Source of the DNA: Parapristionchus giblindavisi
Lineage: Eukaryota; Nematoda; Chromadorea; Rhabditida; Diplogasteridae
Length of the DNA stretch: 64,000 nucleotides
Reading direction: 5' to 3'
NCBI GenBank assembly: GCA_943737045.1
Contig: CALSFV010000018.1
Location: forward strand, 372,001 to 436,000
Shown here: positions 50,041-62,534 of the stretch, piece after piece
Layout: each line of letters starts with the position of its first letter
Position numbering within the stretch: position 1 is the first letter of the stretch
Position numbers and translations under genes: made by a program
The notes under the pieces: generated by a model
What the model was told of the DNA's origin: nothing
The model's input: only the letters and a program-made list of their open reading frames with translations
Database searches by the model: none

Positions 50041-50947
50041 ATGGCTCTACCAATGTGGCTAGTACTGATTACACTTTCCTTCATTACGCATGTGAAGAGT
50101 ATTGGGTGAGTTTGAAGTTGTGATTATTTCAGTTTAATACTCAGTCCTGAAAGAAGCGAAAACCACACAATGTGTGAACTGTCTTTTTGTTGAAAGAGAA
50201 AATGTAAGTAAGAAGAAGAAAATGAAATCCACTGGAGATTAACCATAAGTATAACAAATATCGTGCAAATAATAATAAGTGATATGCTTACAGAGATGAA
50301 CTCCCAGTCTATCAGATCCGACGTTACTTAAGTGATCATAATAACATGGATAGGATAGTACAAACAAATCCTTGTTCATACTACCAGAAAAGAAGTAATA
50401 CTTATTTTTTTTCATGATATAGTATTTCTAAACATTAGGTATCATTATATTTTACTCATCCACTGAAGAGATAATAAAAATACGTTGTGAATAATATCGT
50501 TTATTTATTCCAGCTACTCGATCGATATTTGGGAAATCTGTTCAGACACCGAACGATCAGACCTCGTACAATCATCATCTTTTATCACCTACCAACCCGT
50601 CTTATTCTGGTTTCATAACTCTCATACCGCAATTTTCGCAAAATATCCCGTTTCTTGGCTCTGGTTTCCTGTCCAACTATCAACTACCCTATCCGTACAA
50701 TTTCAACAATAACTATTCTATTCCTCAAAATCTACCGTACCCATTCAATTTTGGCTATGCTCTAGGAGGGCCATATTTCTCTGGTCCGACCAGTTTCGTG
50801 TTGTCAACTCCATGTCCGTACTTCCAATTACCTCCACTTCGTTCCGAGTACAGTGCACACTCTCTATTTGTGAGACATGCGAGTATACAGAATTATAAGC
50901 GTGAATCATTGGAGAGTACTACACATGATTATGATGGAAGTGATTAG
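50041..50947 (+). CDS. secreted Tyr/Pro/Asn/Ser-rich protein, unrecognised
   Basis: Three exons with matching phases: 50041-about 50105 (signal peptide MALPMWLVLITLSFITHVKS), about 50294-50392 (DELPVYQIRRYLSDHNNMDR and onward) and about 50515-50947. The third exon is open for 430 bases and encodes a low-complexity region rich in Tyr, Pro, Asn, Ser, Phe and Leu (for example NFNNNYSIPQNLPYPFNFGY) with few charges. It ends in a charged tail with YKRESLESTTHDYDGSD. An R-x-x-R-type basic pair (YQKRTTRS) after the second exon could be a processing site. The composition recalls cuticular or eggshell-associated secreted proteins, but that is only an impression; I do not recognise the family. Confidence 0.6.
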
Positions 50948-51624
50948 ATTGTGAGAGATTCTTCGATTGAGGCATTTCATATGTCACATTATGATACGAT
51001 AATATAATAATAATAAATGATTATCGCTTGTTTATAATTGCAGTATATGTTATCTGTCATAATTGCTATAATCTGAAATAAAATTAACTTTCATTAACGA
51101 AGTTAAAGACCACACAGCAATGCAGAAACATTAGCAAACATGAGTTCAATTCAATTGCAATATTTAACATCACAACTCATTTTCAGGCTTACCTTATGAA
51201 AGCTAAATTAGAACCTTAAATTTCTCATATCGTAATATCTATTCAAAGAGTGGTCTATGCATACATACTCTTCTCAATATATCATTATAATTCTCACTAC
51301 AAACGTCGGAAATACTTCTATAAGCATACACTATAGCAATATCTCTCAATATTGTTCCCATTCTACACTAAATATCTTAATGATTCACTACCTTTCATCG
51401 TCTTTGCGAAACCCGATGACGCTACCCTCTGGCCAATCTGCGCCCATCACTTCTCCTCTGGCTAATACTATCTATTCATTGGGCCTATAGAGATGGTCAC
51501 ACGCCGAAAGGGTACAAGGAAAGCCGAACATGGATATACTCCACATATATGATCATTTCCGACTCTCGACATTGGTTTACATCAGTCTAGTACTATTCGT
51601 TCATAGTGAGATCTTACACTTACA
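50948..51624. other. intergenic, upstream of the ETS gene
   Basis: Contains tandem AATAATAATAA near 51004 as a likely polyadenylation area for the secreted-protein gene, then AT-rich sequence up to the ETS start. No gene is supported. Confidence 0.4.
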
Positions 51625-52916
51625 ATGGATCCTACTCTTACTGATCTCCTTCTTCAATCTCAAAATCAACAGTTGTTGTGGCAGTGCATGATGGCGACTA
51701 TGCAGTATAATATTGCTGGTAAGTTCGATAGGATTTCGTAGATGGGTTACTGTATTCTAACTGTAGTTGGCCATCGGTATCTGTTTAGTTGTTGTAATAG
51801 GCTTTTTCTCTAGATTCAATATGATAGTGACGAGAAGTTCCTAGAATATTGTAGAACACCATGAATATGTATATGTATTTTCGAGAACGACATTAAATAA
51901 TTCATTATCAGTGCATAATGGAAGTCGTGCGGAGATTACCGCTGAAATCAAGGAAGAGCAGAAGGTTCCTACTCCAATTAAGGTAAAAACAATGTGACCA
52001 TCTTTTTCGATAGACTTATAACAGCATAGTAATGCAAAGACAAATGATTGTTATCATTGTTTGCATAATTGTCATGTAGTTCCAATTCCCGACCTACCGT
52101 AACCATCAATCTACCGAAATTCTCAACTTACTGTAATCATTTCAGTCTTCATCTATATCTCCCTCATCATCATCTATCACTTTATGGCAGTTTTTACTCG
52201 AGATTCTAGATAGTGGTAATCATTGTGACATCATCACATGGACAAATCAGGAAGGCGAATTCAAGGTTTGATCTTTGATCTTACGTTTTAAAATTATTTG
52301 TCAAAATATTTCTGTGCATACATGAAGTAGTTTATGATGATTATTATAATATTTATTATTATTTATTATATAAAATACTTATTGTTCTACAATGGCAGTT
52401 CATTGATGCTGAAGCTGTAGCACGAATGTGGGGTGAACGAAAACCTAATGTTGGTGTCAAACCGATGACATATGATAAGATGAGTCGAGCTCTTCGTTTC
52501 TATTATGACAAGAACATCATCCAGAAGGTACAATTAATTTCGAATACATCATTTAGTATATGTGTGATTACAAAATCGGTAAATATTTTTTTAACTTGAA
52601 ACAACATAGTATCTCAATTAGAAGCGAAACAATATTCACGTTTTGTTGCATGCGCATTATAATTTTCTTAAAGATCAATTAGATTATTTCCCAATTTGAG
52701 GTGAAGCGTGCAACATTCACCTATCGATTCGTTGGTTACCCTGATAACATCGGTCAGACATGTTCATCTCCTTCATCCTCATCGACTAGTCCATCTACAA
52801 GTTCATCTACTAGTCCATATACATCATCATCAGCATCTACTGCTGCCACCCGTCTTGACTTTTGTATCGATAACATTCTAAAGAAGAGCGAAGATGATAG
52901 AAGCCCTGTTCATTGA
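51625..52916 (+). CDS. ETS-domain transcription factor, ELK/LIN-1-like
   Basis: Five exons: 51625-about 51719, about 51912-51983, about 52146-52266, about 52401-52527 and 52702-52916; product about 210 residues. After about 60 N-terminal residues the ETS domain begins [20 protein letters not shown], with the conserved Trp spacing, then [19 protein letters not shown]. The recognition helix and wing are [19 protein letters not shown] and [10 protein letters not shown]. The two DNA-contacting Arg of RALRFYY are present. YDKNII.KV and the F.Y.FV.YP end fit the ELK/TCF branch, to which C. elegans LIN-1 belongs, better than ERG or GABP. A two-residue insertion (KPNVGVKPM versus the usual KNKTNMN) precedes the recognition helix. 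The C terminus is a Ser/Thr run. It is far shorter than LIN-1 and has no visible MAPK docking motif, so it is probably one of the small nematode ETS paralogues. Confidence 0.88.
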
Positions 52917-53380
52917 TTATCGTAACAATATTGATCACTATAAGGTGAACAAATGAATTCCACCCCCACCTCCTTGTCTAGAGTCTCAGTTTCTCCTCTA
53001 ATTGAGCAATAGAGCAATTAAATCTCAATCGCATCAAGTTCGTTTTTATATGATTTAATGACAGAGTGATAGGTTTTAGTATTTATTTGTAATCTCAATG
53101 TTTTTTTGCTGTTTTATCGGTGTAAAAACAAATGTTTGGATGTGAAATTATATACCTATAAGAATTTTCTTTTTTTTGCTAATTTCATTTTATTTTTTGT
53201 ACAAATTGATAAATAACTTTAAAAAAATTAATTACTGCATCCTCTACACGGTTAAAATTGGATCTTTTAATTGATCTTTGATCTTAAACACTTCTCTTAC
53301 TGGATTTGATTATTAGGGTGTATCATATACTTGGACTCACTTTCTTGATTTGACCCTATTTCAAAAGGAATATTCAACAA
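52917..53380. other. 3' flank of the ETS gene
   Basis: AT-rich sequence with T-runs. No feature beyond a likely 3' UTR. Confidence 0.35.
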
Positions 53381-53743
53381 TGTTAAAGTTTGGTGTTTTG
53401 TGGCTCCAATTAACTATACTTGCTTCCATAATAACGTCAAATATTGGTAAAAATTGGAACGTTCATGTGCACGACTATACTTCATGTGTACTACACAGGA
53501 ATACCGAGACAATCTACAATATCTATGGGTCTACAATTCGGTGAGAGTATGCCTTGTCGACAGTCGATAACCGCATTAAATAGTTTTGAAAATGTGGACA
53601 AAACGATGACGAAACGATACATTTGAACGTGCAGTGACTGACAATTTGTAGAGGTGGGATCTTATACCGGTGTTGAGAGGAAAATGCAATCAGCTTTTGG
53701 ACAATTGCATCACAATCATTGCAAGGATTGTGACTACTGAGAT
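53381..53743 (+). CDS. possible small secreted protein
   Basis: A first exon from 53381 encodes a signal-peptide-like MLKFGVLWLQLTILASIITS ending NIG at a GTAAAA donor. An acceptor at about 53500 (TACACAG) gives an in-phase continuation GIPRQSTISMGLQFGESMPC running to a stop at 53626. A further block near 53655-53743 (VGSYTGVERKMQSAFGQLHH ... CKDCDY) looks coding, but I could not join it in phase. No family is recognised. The signal peptide is the only firm evidence. Confidence 0.35.
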
Positions 53744-53939
53744 AGAGATGTTCAAGGACACATCTCATTCATAAGAAAATGTTAATGAAATCAAAAAGTA
53801 CTTTCAGTGTTGTTTGATCTCTAGTCTTCCTTATCAACGTCACTAATAATCAAAAGTGACATCACTAAATGTACCGTACAATGAAATATTTATCGCAATT
53901 ACTCTAGTTAAACTTAATGAGATATCTGTGAAGGACGAT

Positions 53940-55655
53940 CTATGCTCGTTTACGTATTGTCGTTGGTTGGTTAACATTAGCATCGGTCGTGTGATCTTCG
54001 TTAACCTTCTCCGTCTTCTTCTCCACCTTCTTCTTTTCAAACATCTAAAAAATATTTTAATTCATTTAAAAAATGTTTTACAAATATTATCATTACCCTT
54101 CTTATGTACTTGTCGAAGAAGAACTTGCAGAAGAGTAAGAAGAATGAACCGAATACACCCAAGGTATACAGAATATTCTGCCATGTTATGTCGCACTCCT
54201 CTCCGGTCACCTAAAATTGTCCAGTCTATTCCTACCACAATGTTCTCGGGGTCTAATTTAGCAAATATATGCCTTATGTTATATAGATAATGCGATGAGA
54301 GGAACTAAAAAGGTTAATCTCAACTGATAAGAATATTCTCGCAATTTTCACTCCATTATAAAGCAAAAAGAGTTCCAAATTATTCTATTTTAAATAGACT
54401 CACCTTGAAAAAGAAAACGCTGAGTCCAATACAAAGTCCAACGATCATTTGGGATATTTGTATCGTAGTAATCAGCATCGCTATAGTCTTTGGCGTTTTG
54501 ATGTGAAGTGCTCTTATAGCGTAGTATGAATACATTAATGAATGTTCTCCATAGTTCATCCACATAAACCAACGAGCTACAAATAAACAATTAAATATCT
54601 TCAATAATTTTACTATAAACTAAAATATACAAAAGATTTATTAATTGAATCTACTGTAACCATGATTGACCTGTCGATGCCTGTTCCATGAATCCGTGCC
54701 AAGTAGCAATCATGGCTGTACAATGATGGAAGAAATGTACAAAATGGAGGGGTTTCTTTCGAAGTACAATGAATAGAGTGTCGAATAGTTGTACTGGCTG
54801 AGATTAAACATTAATACAATAAAAACTGATCTCTGGTATGTGTTTCATTCAAATGAAACATTTCTTAACTACACTAGCTATCAATGGAAAAACAACATAT
54901 TAGATTTTTCATTCATTGGTGCAATCTCCTTTTCTAATAAGATTTTCGCTTGTTCAAACATCACGACGTAAACAAATAAACATTGTAAATAACAAGTTGT
55001 TAATCGGCTATATAATAGCCTATATATGGGTCCGCAAACTGGTTTATCGTTGATTCGTTAAGTATAACAACGAGCAAAAGTGATTGTCTAAACAAATTGG
55101 ACGCAGTGTGTCTCACCTTGCTCGCAATGAACATTTCCGTCCAAAATCCTGTGACTCCGTAACCAAATGAGGTTTTGCAAACTGAATACTGTAACGAATT
55201 TTCCGCCCAGGACCAGTACCTGTGTAATATATATTGTACAATCATAGGAACGATCAACAAATCGATCGGTACCATTCCGGAGTGAATCGGGCAAAGCCAA
55301 ATATGGAGAATGTGGCCAAAGCGAGATTCCACAGAATCAATGGAACCCTTAGGGAGAGTGCTTTTCTATTTTCCATGAATTTCTTAATAGAAAAGATGAT
55401 GACGAGGTATATCGAAGATATTGTGAACGAGTGTGGCCAGAATCCCTTCAAGGAAATAGTTAATCAATCGATGGATTCATACTCGCTATGTATTCTCTCA
55501 TCGATCAAAAAATGTGTAAATACAAGATAAAGTTTCCACCGTAAAATAACTTGATCTATGAAAAATGGAAAACTTACCCTCATCCATTCGCTCCATGCGT
55601 AACAGTTCTCATAGTGCTCAAATGGAAATACGTATGAATAATTGTACATCCGCAT
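53940..55655 (-). CDS. ELO-family very-long-chain fatty acid elongase
   Basis: Seven exons on the minus strand: 55655-about 55580, about 55475-55271, about 55217-55116, about 54796-54672, about 54579-54404, about 54212-54097 and about 54043-53940; product about 300 residues. Diagnostic ELO motifs are in order: PLILWNLALATFSIFG in the second exon, TGFWTEMFIASK, LFDTLFIVLRKKPLHFVHFF leading into the HFFHH histidine box, and MNYGEHSLMYSYYAIRA, the N-x-x-x-H-x-x-MYxYY signature. The C terminus is lysine-rich (MFEKKKVEKKTEK ... RKRA), near to an ER-retention type tail. ELO enzymes condense malonyl-CoA with acyl-CoA in the ER membrane. All junction phases agree, so the gene looks functional; which substrate length it prefers cannot be read from the sequence. 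Confidence 0.9.
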
Positions 55656-57813
55656 GATCCTGAATAATAATCAGTTTAAAAAAGCACCATATTTTTGTTG
55701 GGAACTCCATTCTCTGCCAATATATATATATATATATATATGCGCGAGAATATTTTTTCTGAGCTGACTGTTTCAAGAAAGCCTGGAGGTTCTTATAACG
55801 TTAGTGTGCAAACAATAAACGACATGACAACAACTAAGGCAACTAAAAGAAGTATGGATAAGTAAGGAAAATACTAACCCGTTTTACTTCTCTTATCTTT
55901 GATAGGAATGATAGTGTACAAAGGATTTATATGCAGAATGGAGATCAAAGATCCCAAGGATAAGTTAGTATACGAAAGCAATGAATGTTTCATGAGATGA
56001 ACAGATGAGTTTTTAAAGTTCACATACTGATCCAAAACGTAATATAATTTATCGAACTTATTGATGTCATTTGCTAACTATAAGTACTTAGATGATTCCA
56101 CGATATGTTTACGCTGTTGTGCATTGTAGTTGTTGACGACATTTGTGTAAATCTCATTCCTAATTAGATCCTTTACAATCTCATACTAGAATGTTTAAAC
56201 TCTCTATAAATATGCAATTATACAGTGATTTCTCGTGATAACATAGACAGATTGCGTAATGCTTCTGTTTGAACTACTTTAGAAACGTCTCAATCGAATC
56301 TCGACATCTTTTGAGGAAGTTTTTTCTGTATTCACTCTTTCATCGGATCTCTCGTATTTGTAATCATTCTATCTTGTATTTTTCTTAATTTCTTCATTAA
56401 GATGTCGCTATGACTGTTCGGAGAACACTCTCACTTTCGTTGCCTGTGAGAGAAACATCAAAGCGTAGTGTTTCAAATAACATTTATTTTAACTTTTTAA
56501 AAAAATAGTCTAATTAGTCTAATCAACTCTTTCTGGCATGACTGGAATCATTTTTTGATGCTCATTACGAATCCTTTTTCAGAAAGTGCCTAATCGACCT
56601 GAATTTCGAGAAAATAGAGATCAAACATTCAAGCGTTGACTCCGTAGTATAATAATATTTATACGTATTCATGAATAAACTTTAACAACCCCGGATTTAG
56701 ATTTAATTATAGACATTATAGCTTCTTTCCTAGAGCGACAAGACTTTTGGTACAACCTGGCAATCAAATAGAGTTTCCCTGAATAATTATGTTTAGTCTC
56801 TATTATTCCAAAGATCAGTCCATTCTTAAACCGGTGAGCAATTCATTATCGTTAGCATAATCATCTTCTTTTATCGATTCACTTCGTGTCTTTTTGTTTA
56901 GCACACGTTTCATTGTTTATTCATGAACATGTATACATATTATTATTATAACAACGAAAAGTGTGATAAAAAGAAAAAAAGAAACGAAATGAATCGATAA
57001 TGGAGATGATAATGCTAACGATAATGAATTGCTCACGGGTTAAAGAGTAGAATAATGGACGAATCTTTAGAATAATAGAGATGAAACGTAATTTGTTAGG
57101 GAAACTCTATTTGATTGCCAGGTTGTACCAAAAGTCTTGCCGCTCTAGGAAAGAAGCTGTAATGTCTATAATTAAATCTAGATCCGGTGTTGTTAAGTTG
57201 AGCCTGTTTCGTGTGGTATAAGGGCGAAAATAGTGGAATATATGATGACATTGATCCTTTTTCGCGTTCTCTTGTGTGTAGTTAGAACATCTTTGTACTT
57301 CTGATTCAACATATCTCATTACTATCACACCTTCAATCGTCGTTGCCATTCTCAAGGAAGTCTACTCTCCAATGTCGGAAATGATTCACGAGGATAGAAA
57401 GTTAGCTTAAGTTATCATCTTCAAGCAGTAGATTTGCATGTACAATTTAAATTTATGGAATGAAATTGCAGGGAGCAGTCTATTTGCACTAAGTTGACCA
57501 AGTCGCGCAATATTATATTCAGTTTTTCATGTTTCCGTAGTCTCTGATACTAATAATTCTTCGAAGATTTAGCTGCAAATAAACGGCCTAACTATGTGGA
57601 TCTAAAAATAACTATTTCAAAATTTGAGATCTTTAAATTGAGAAGCTGACTTCGGAAAAGCCATAATTTCAGAATTCCTCTCCTCTGAACAGTAAGGTTT
57701 CAAAATCAGTCCATCCATAATTTTTTTTCTCACGTTAGACTTTGTTTAGATGTTGATGGAAGTGAATATGTTTTATACGGATTAATGTATGGTATTGATA
57801 TATTCAAAGTAAT
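55656..57813. other. intergenic with a 510-bp foldback
   Basis: A TA microsatellite lies at 55722-55741. A foldback spans about 56683-57195: left arm TCTAATTATAGACATTATAGC through CAAGACTTTTGGTACAACCT and CGGTGAGCAATTCATTATCG, mirrored at the right around a centre near 56935. The words AAGACTTTTGGTACAACCT resemble mariner-type ends. No gene is supported. Confidence 0.5.
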
Positions 57814-60800
57814 CTAGAATTTGATAGGATTGAGATTACGATCAAGAATCATCGCAGCATGTTCAATGTTGATCTTGTTAAGAATATTATCGATCATTGT
57901 GCGAGAAGCTTGTTCGACCTGTGAAAATGATTTCCTCAAAACATTGCGTTTGCAGAAAAATATTATAATTATATTAAAATATTATAATTATTATATAAGA
58001 GCGATATCACGGGAGATTGCATGAAATCCCATATTTTCGGAACATTTTTCCAAAAAGTATTTTTGATTTCTATGAAACTTTTATATGTGAGTACCCAGGG
58101 GACAAGAAAATTATTGATCCCGGTCCCAGGTCTCAAAGCCGGCTTTTAGGTATTTGACGGTTCTAAAATTCGAAAAATCATAACTTCTTTCAAAATTAGT
58201 CTGAAAAGCTGTTCGGCAACTCAAAAAATGTAGAAAAATATGACAAAAAACTTTTCTTTTGCATGTGTAATGCGCAAAACAAATAGAAAAAAGTTGTGAT
58301 TAAAAAACCTTTTTTTAAATCAATTTTTTCGTATCTTAGATGCCAGAAGGCGCAGAATTTCTATGCAGATTATTAAAGATCAGAGCAAGATTTGTTAATA
58401 AAAAAAATAAAAAAAATAAAAAAGGTATGGTGTTTTTTCACAAAATCAACCTGAAGACGACCCGAAAATATTTTTGTTTTCAAACCCCCTCATGTTTGTA
58501 CTCTCTCATGTTGAACGTTTTGTCTGTAACTCATGTACAAGAGAAATACATGAATTTAGGTTTATTGAATCCAAATTTTTTGTGTCGCTTGTATCTTGAG
58601 AACAAACGACTTTCATAGAATATGACTAACATGACAAATGATGTACTCGACGAGTTCTTTAAAATGAGTATAAACATGGCAAGGTTTCGAAAACTTTTTT
58701 TTCATGACCACTTTAGAGGCCATGTTTTCCCGAATATGGGCCAATATTTTTTTTCGTGGAACAACAAATTAAGTATGGATTTTTGAGTCCTACAATATAG
58801 GCGTAATCACTTTGTGCACAAAAAATATTTTACTTTCGATTTACTCTAAATTGTCTGAAAAAATGTGAGAATAAATTAAAATCTTGTATTTCTCTTGTGA
58901 ATGAGTATCAGACAAAACGTTCAACATGAAAGTTGCTCTGCTCGACGAGTTCTCCAATATGAGTACAAACATTAGGGGGTTTGAAAACAAAAATATTTTC
59001 GGGTCGTCTTCAGTTTGATTTTGTGAAAAAACACCATACCTTTTTTATTTATTTTTATTTTTTTATTAACTAATCTTTCTGATCTTTAATAATCTGCATA
59101 GAAATTCTGCGCCTTCTGGCATCTAAGATACGAAAAATTATTTTTGTGATTTAAAAAAGGTTTTATAATCACAACTTTTTTCTATTTGTTTTGCGCATTA
59201 CACACGCAAAAGAAAAGTTTTGTATCATATTTTTCTACATTTTTTGAGTTGCCGAACAGCTTTCCAGACTAATTTTGAAAGAAGTTATGATTTTTCGAAT
59301 TTTAGAACCGTCAAATACCTAAAAGCCGGCTTTGAGACCTAGGACCGGGATCAATAATTTTCTTGTCCCCTGAGTACTCACATATAAAAGTTTCATAGAC
59401 ATCAAAAATACTTTTTCGAAAATTGTTCCGAGCCTCCCGCAGTCTCTCGTGATACCGCTCATAATATTATAGTTTTTTTCTGTGATATAAATAACAAAAT
59501 GGATTGTTTTACCGTTAGCTCTGCATCGGGTCCTCCCATTTCGGTTTGAACCGTTCCCGGACAAAGAGAAACCACAATTATATTTTCAGTCTTCAAATCG
59601 AATCCCAGCGAGCGAGTCATCATATTTAACGATGCCTGTGAAGTTATACATTACATATATGACTAAGATTATTTAAATAAAATAACCATAAACCTGTTGA
59701 CGCCGTTAAAGATCGTCGGGTTACTTACACTTTTCTTCCAATGTTTCTTCCAATGATCTTTACCCTCCCATTTTCACTATTTTTCACGTTTTAAAATAAT
59801 AATTTAAATAAATAGTAATTAAGAACGAACTAAAAGTCTTGTGAATATATTCTACCTTGCTCATACGATAAAGTGTGGCATTCTTGGCTGTGGCACCGTC
59901 ACTCATCTCAATTGATCCCAATTCATCAGCAAGATTGACTATGATAGTACGAGAACCGGCTTTCTTGGTCGATTTACGCAGAAGAGGAAGGAAAAACTTA
60001 AATAAGATAATATTTTTGTTAATGATTAGTCGAACCTGTGTGACAATAAAGTTACTGGCAGCGTTAATCTCCATTTGGCTGCAGATCAATTTACGCATAC
60101 AATTTCCTTGAAGTATTTTAATAAACGTATTAATATTTTACATTATATCAGGCAATCAGGCAACATTTTTTAAATGACTGAATTTAAGATGGCTGTATTT
60201 TAAATGTCGTACTGCAGTTTAAATTTTTTTTGATTTAAATAAAATAGTTATTATTTCAACCTGTAATGTCATAATCATATAGGACAGCTGCATTATTAAT
60301 GAGAATATCCAATCCATCGTTTCCTACGATTTCTGTTACCTTTAAAGTGAAATATTATTGATTGAATGAATAGAATGTTTAACTTTTTGAGCAGCAGCTT
60401 TTATTTCATCATCATAGACAAGATCCACTTTTAGAATATGAAGACGATCATCTTTTATTGAACGAAGATGCTGAAATAAGAAGAACAAGGAGATTTGGGG
60501 TGCACTTCTATCACGAAGAAGAGGGGGTCAACGATCAAGTATTATGTTCTCTTCTATTTTCGATTTCTTTGTTAAACTTTAAAAAAATCTACATTACTAA
60601 CGCAAATAAAAACGAACGTATTGCTATTAATATTAATATAACGTATTGGGCATGTTGCTCATTATTTCATGTATGTGATAGAAAAATAAAAGATACCAAG
60701 ACTCGATCCAGTTTAGAATCAATGTATTTATCATAGAAACCTTTATGTCTGCAGTGTCCCTATGAGCAGCGAAAACGTTCTTGACTCTTTTATCTTTTAG

Positions 60801-60863
60801 AAGTACTTTAACCATTCCATATCCAAGTCCACGATTGGCTCCAGTTATAAGAACATTCACCAT
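57814..60863 (-). CDS. short-chain dehydrogenase/reductase, C-factor-like
   Basis: Seven exons on the minus strand: 60863-about 60741, about 60472-60387, about 60341-60262, about 60108-60036, about 59999-59859, about 59637-59512 and about 57918-57814; product about 245 residues, normal for a classical SDR. The N terminus is MVNVLITGANRGLGYGMVKV, with the TGxxxGxG cofactor loop and an Arg-rich patch after it favouring NADP(H). DILINNAAVL is the NNAG-type motif. YRMSK supplies the catalytic Tyr and Lys, followed by SLNMMTRSL and LCPGTVQTEMGG. The usual N-x-SS-x-x-G catalytic serine position reads NLADELGS, so that serine is not where expected. The start was placed at the ATG before VNVLITG; an upstream in-frame extension is not ATG-led. 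The last intron is 1.6 kb long because it contains the foldback at 57998-59466, but exon phases across it still agree (ELT|VEQASRTM). Confidence 0.88.
57998..59466. mobile_element. 1.47-kb foldback in the last intron of the SDR gene
   Basis: Ends GAGCGATATCACGGGAGATT and, mirrored, GACTGCGGGAGGCTCGGA ... CTCTCGTGATACCGCTC. The arms meet near 58720. Flanks are ATAATTATTATATAA and ATAATATTATAG. Internal blocks (CCCGAAAATATTTTTGTTTT, CCCCCTCATGTTTGTACTC, CATGTTGAACGTTTTGTCTG, CTCATGTACAAGAGA) are shared with the CHK-intron foldback, so the two are relatives. No transposase. Confidence 0.8.
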
Positions 60864-61990
60864 TATCAATTCAGACAAGTTGATTTGTTCTGAAAAAACA
60901 TAAGAATATGACTGAAAAAGAGAAAATATAATTTTCCGCAGTGCAAATAGAGGAATCTAGATCACAATGCAGACAATATATTATTTTTTAAATGGAAAAG
61001 GTAATGTAGGACGAGGGAAGACATCGATAAAGATATAAAGAAATTTGGTAAAATGTCATATATTTAGGAGATAAAGTTATAGAAATTATAAGACGTTAAG
61101 AAAATCGCCAAACGAGAAGTTCTCAATGTATAGTGAATGTTAAGGAATCAAACGAAGATTGAAAACAAAGAATAGTTAAGTGATAACTAGTTAGAGTAGA
61201 GTATACGAGTTCCATTGAGTGCATTGACTGTAAATACGCTCATAGTTTGGAATGTTCTTTTAGTATTCATTGTGAACAGGTATGAACGTGCTGTGTTCTA
61301 TGTCTTCAGATGAAGTCGAGATCATTATGAATATGAAGACACGGAAATAAACACAGTCATATTGTTATTCATCATCAACCTACATTATTTATATTGTGGG
61401 GAATAATTATGGTGGTACATTTTCGCCCCCTCAGGTGATTCCCCATGTACAGTCCGCTCTACAGCTCAGTGATCTAGTTGTCATCTCCACTTCACATCTC
61501 TATCGTTCTCGATCCATTGATTGATTGAAGAATGTATGTCGTAGTGCAACTCAGTATGATGATAGAATGGCTACTCCCTTGGAAAGATGCTAAACCTGTC
61601 CCTAAATTAAATTCGAATTGAAAGGAAGAATCACTCTCATTCTTCTTCTGCTTCTTCTGGTGTGGTATATACGAAATGTTTCCTAACTATAAGTGTCAAA
61701 CTGTTAATGTCTTCTGCAAACAATTTAAGGAGATGGTGGCCCGAGTCCTTCTCATTGTCAGTCACTTTGTGTGAGGAAACGCATTGCTTTTAATGTACAA
61801 TGCGAGGACACATTATACTAAAAAGACGCATGCTAAACTGAAGGATTTATTTTTATTTATTTCATTTTATCACATGCTCACGCGTGAACGACACAGTCGA
61901 AATAAGAGAAGAAATAATGAATGACATAATAAGTACTCTCACGACAAATGATAATGATCGAAAAACTATGAGAGGATCGAATATATTTAG
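60864..61990. other. intergenic, no supported gene
   Basis: AT-rich sequence upstream of the SDR gene. A word CACATGCTCACGCGTGAACGACACA at about 61870 resembles the ACATGCACACGCATG words at 10407 and 14307. Nothing else stands out. Confidence 0.35.
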
Positions 61991-62290
61991 ATATTGACTG
62001 GCTTCCACATCCGCTGTATTCCCCCGACCTGTTCCCTTGTGATTAATATGAACAGCTGTTTTAGTAAGGAAAAATCCAGGCCGATGTGAAACAGGAGACC
62101 AATGGATTGTTTCGCATAATGAGGAGTTCTCTCCTCAGAACTTTGTCATGCAGCTGCCTACGAGATGGAGGAAAGTTGTTTATAAATGTGGACAATATCT
62201 CACCATTTGAATGAAGCTGTTTCGTTTTTTTTTGAAAAAGTGTGGAGTATGAAAAAGTGCAAGGACTTTTGGGACAACCTTGTATTTAAT
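61991..62290 (+). pseudogene. mariner transposase 3' remnant
   Basis: Three-frame reading gives pieces of the mariner C terminus in order. DWLPHPLYSPDLFPCD corresponds to the YSPDLAPSDYHLF motif with the catalytic Asp region. After two stops and frame changes comes FVMQLPTRWRKVVYKCGQYL, the conserved LP.RW.K.V...G.Y end. The sequence then reaches GCAAGGACTTTTGGGACAAC, like a mariner terminus. The upstream two thirds of the transposase are missing. Dead copy. Confidence 0.7.
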
Positions 62291-62534
62291 AAACAACTAA
62301 ATTTATACACCCTTTTAATACGACGAGAGGGAATCTATATCAAATCATGAAACCAATCAGAGGAAATATACAAAATCTCTAATCGAAAGCCGCATTACTT
62401 TCGCATTTATACTACTCATAATGGTCTAATTTTTTATTACACATGCTCACATTTTCATTATAGTCATGATAGCTTTATTAAATATCATTATTATTCTTTG
62501 TCATAAATGATAAATATTAATTAAATTCGAGGGA
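62291..62534. other. intergenic
   Basis: Short AT-rich stretch between the mariner remnant and the receptor gene. No feature seen. Confidence 0.35.
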
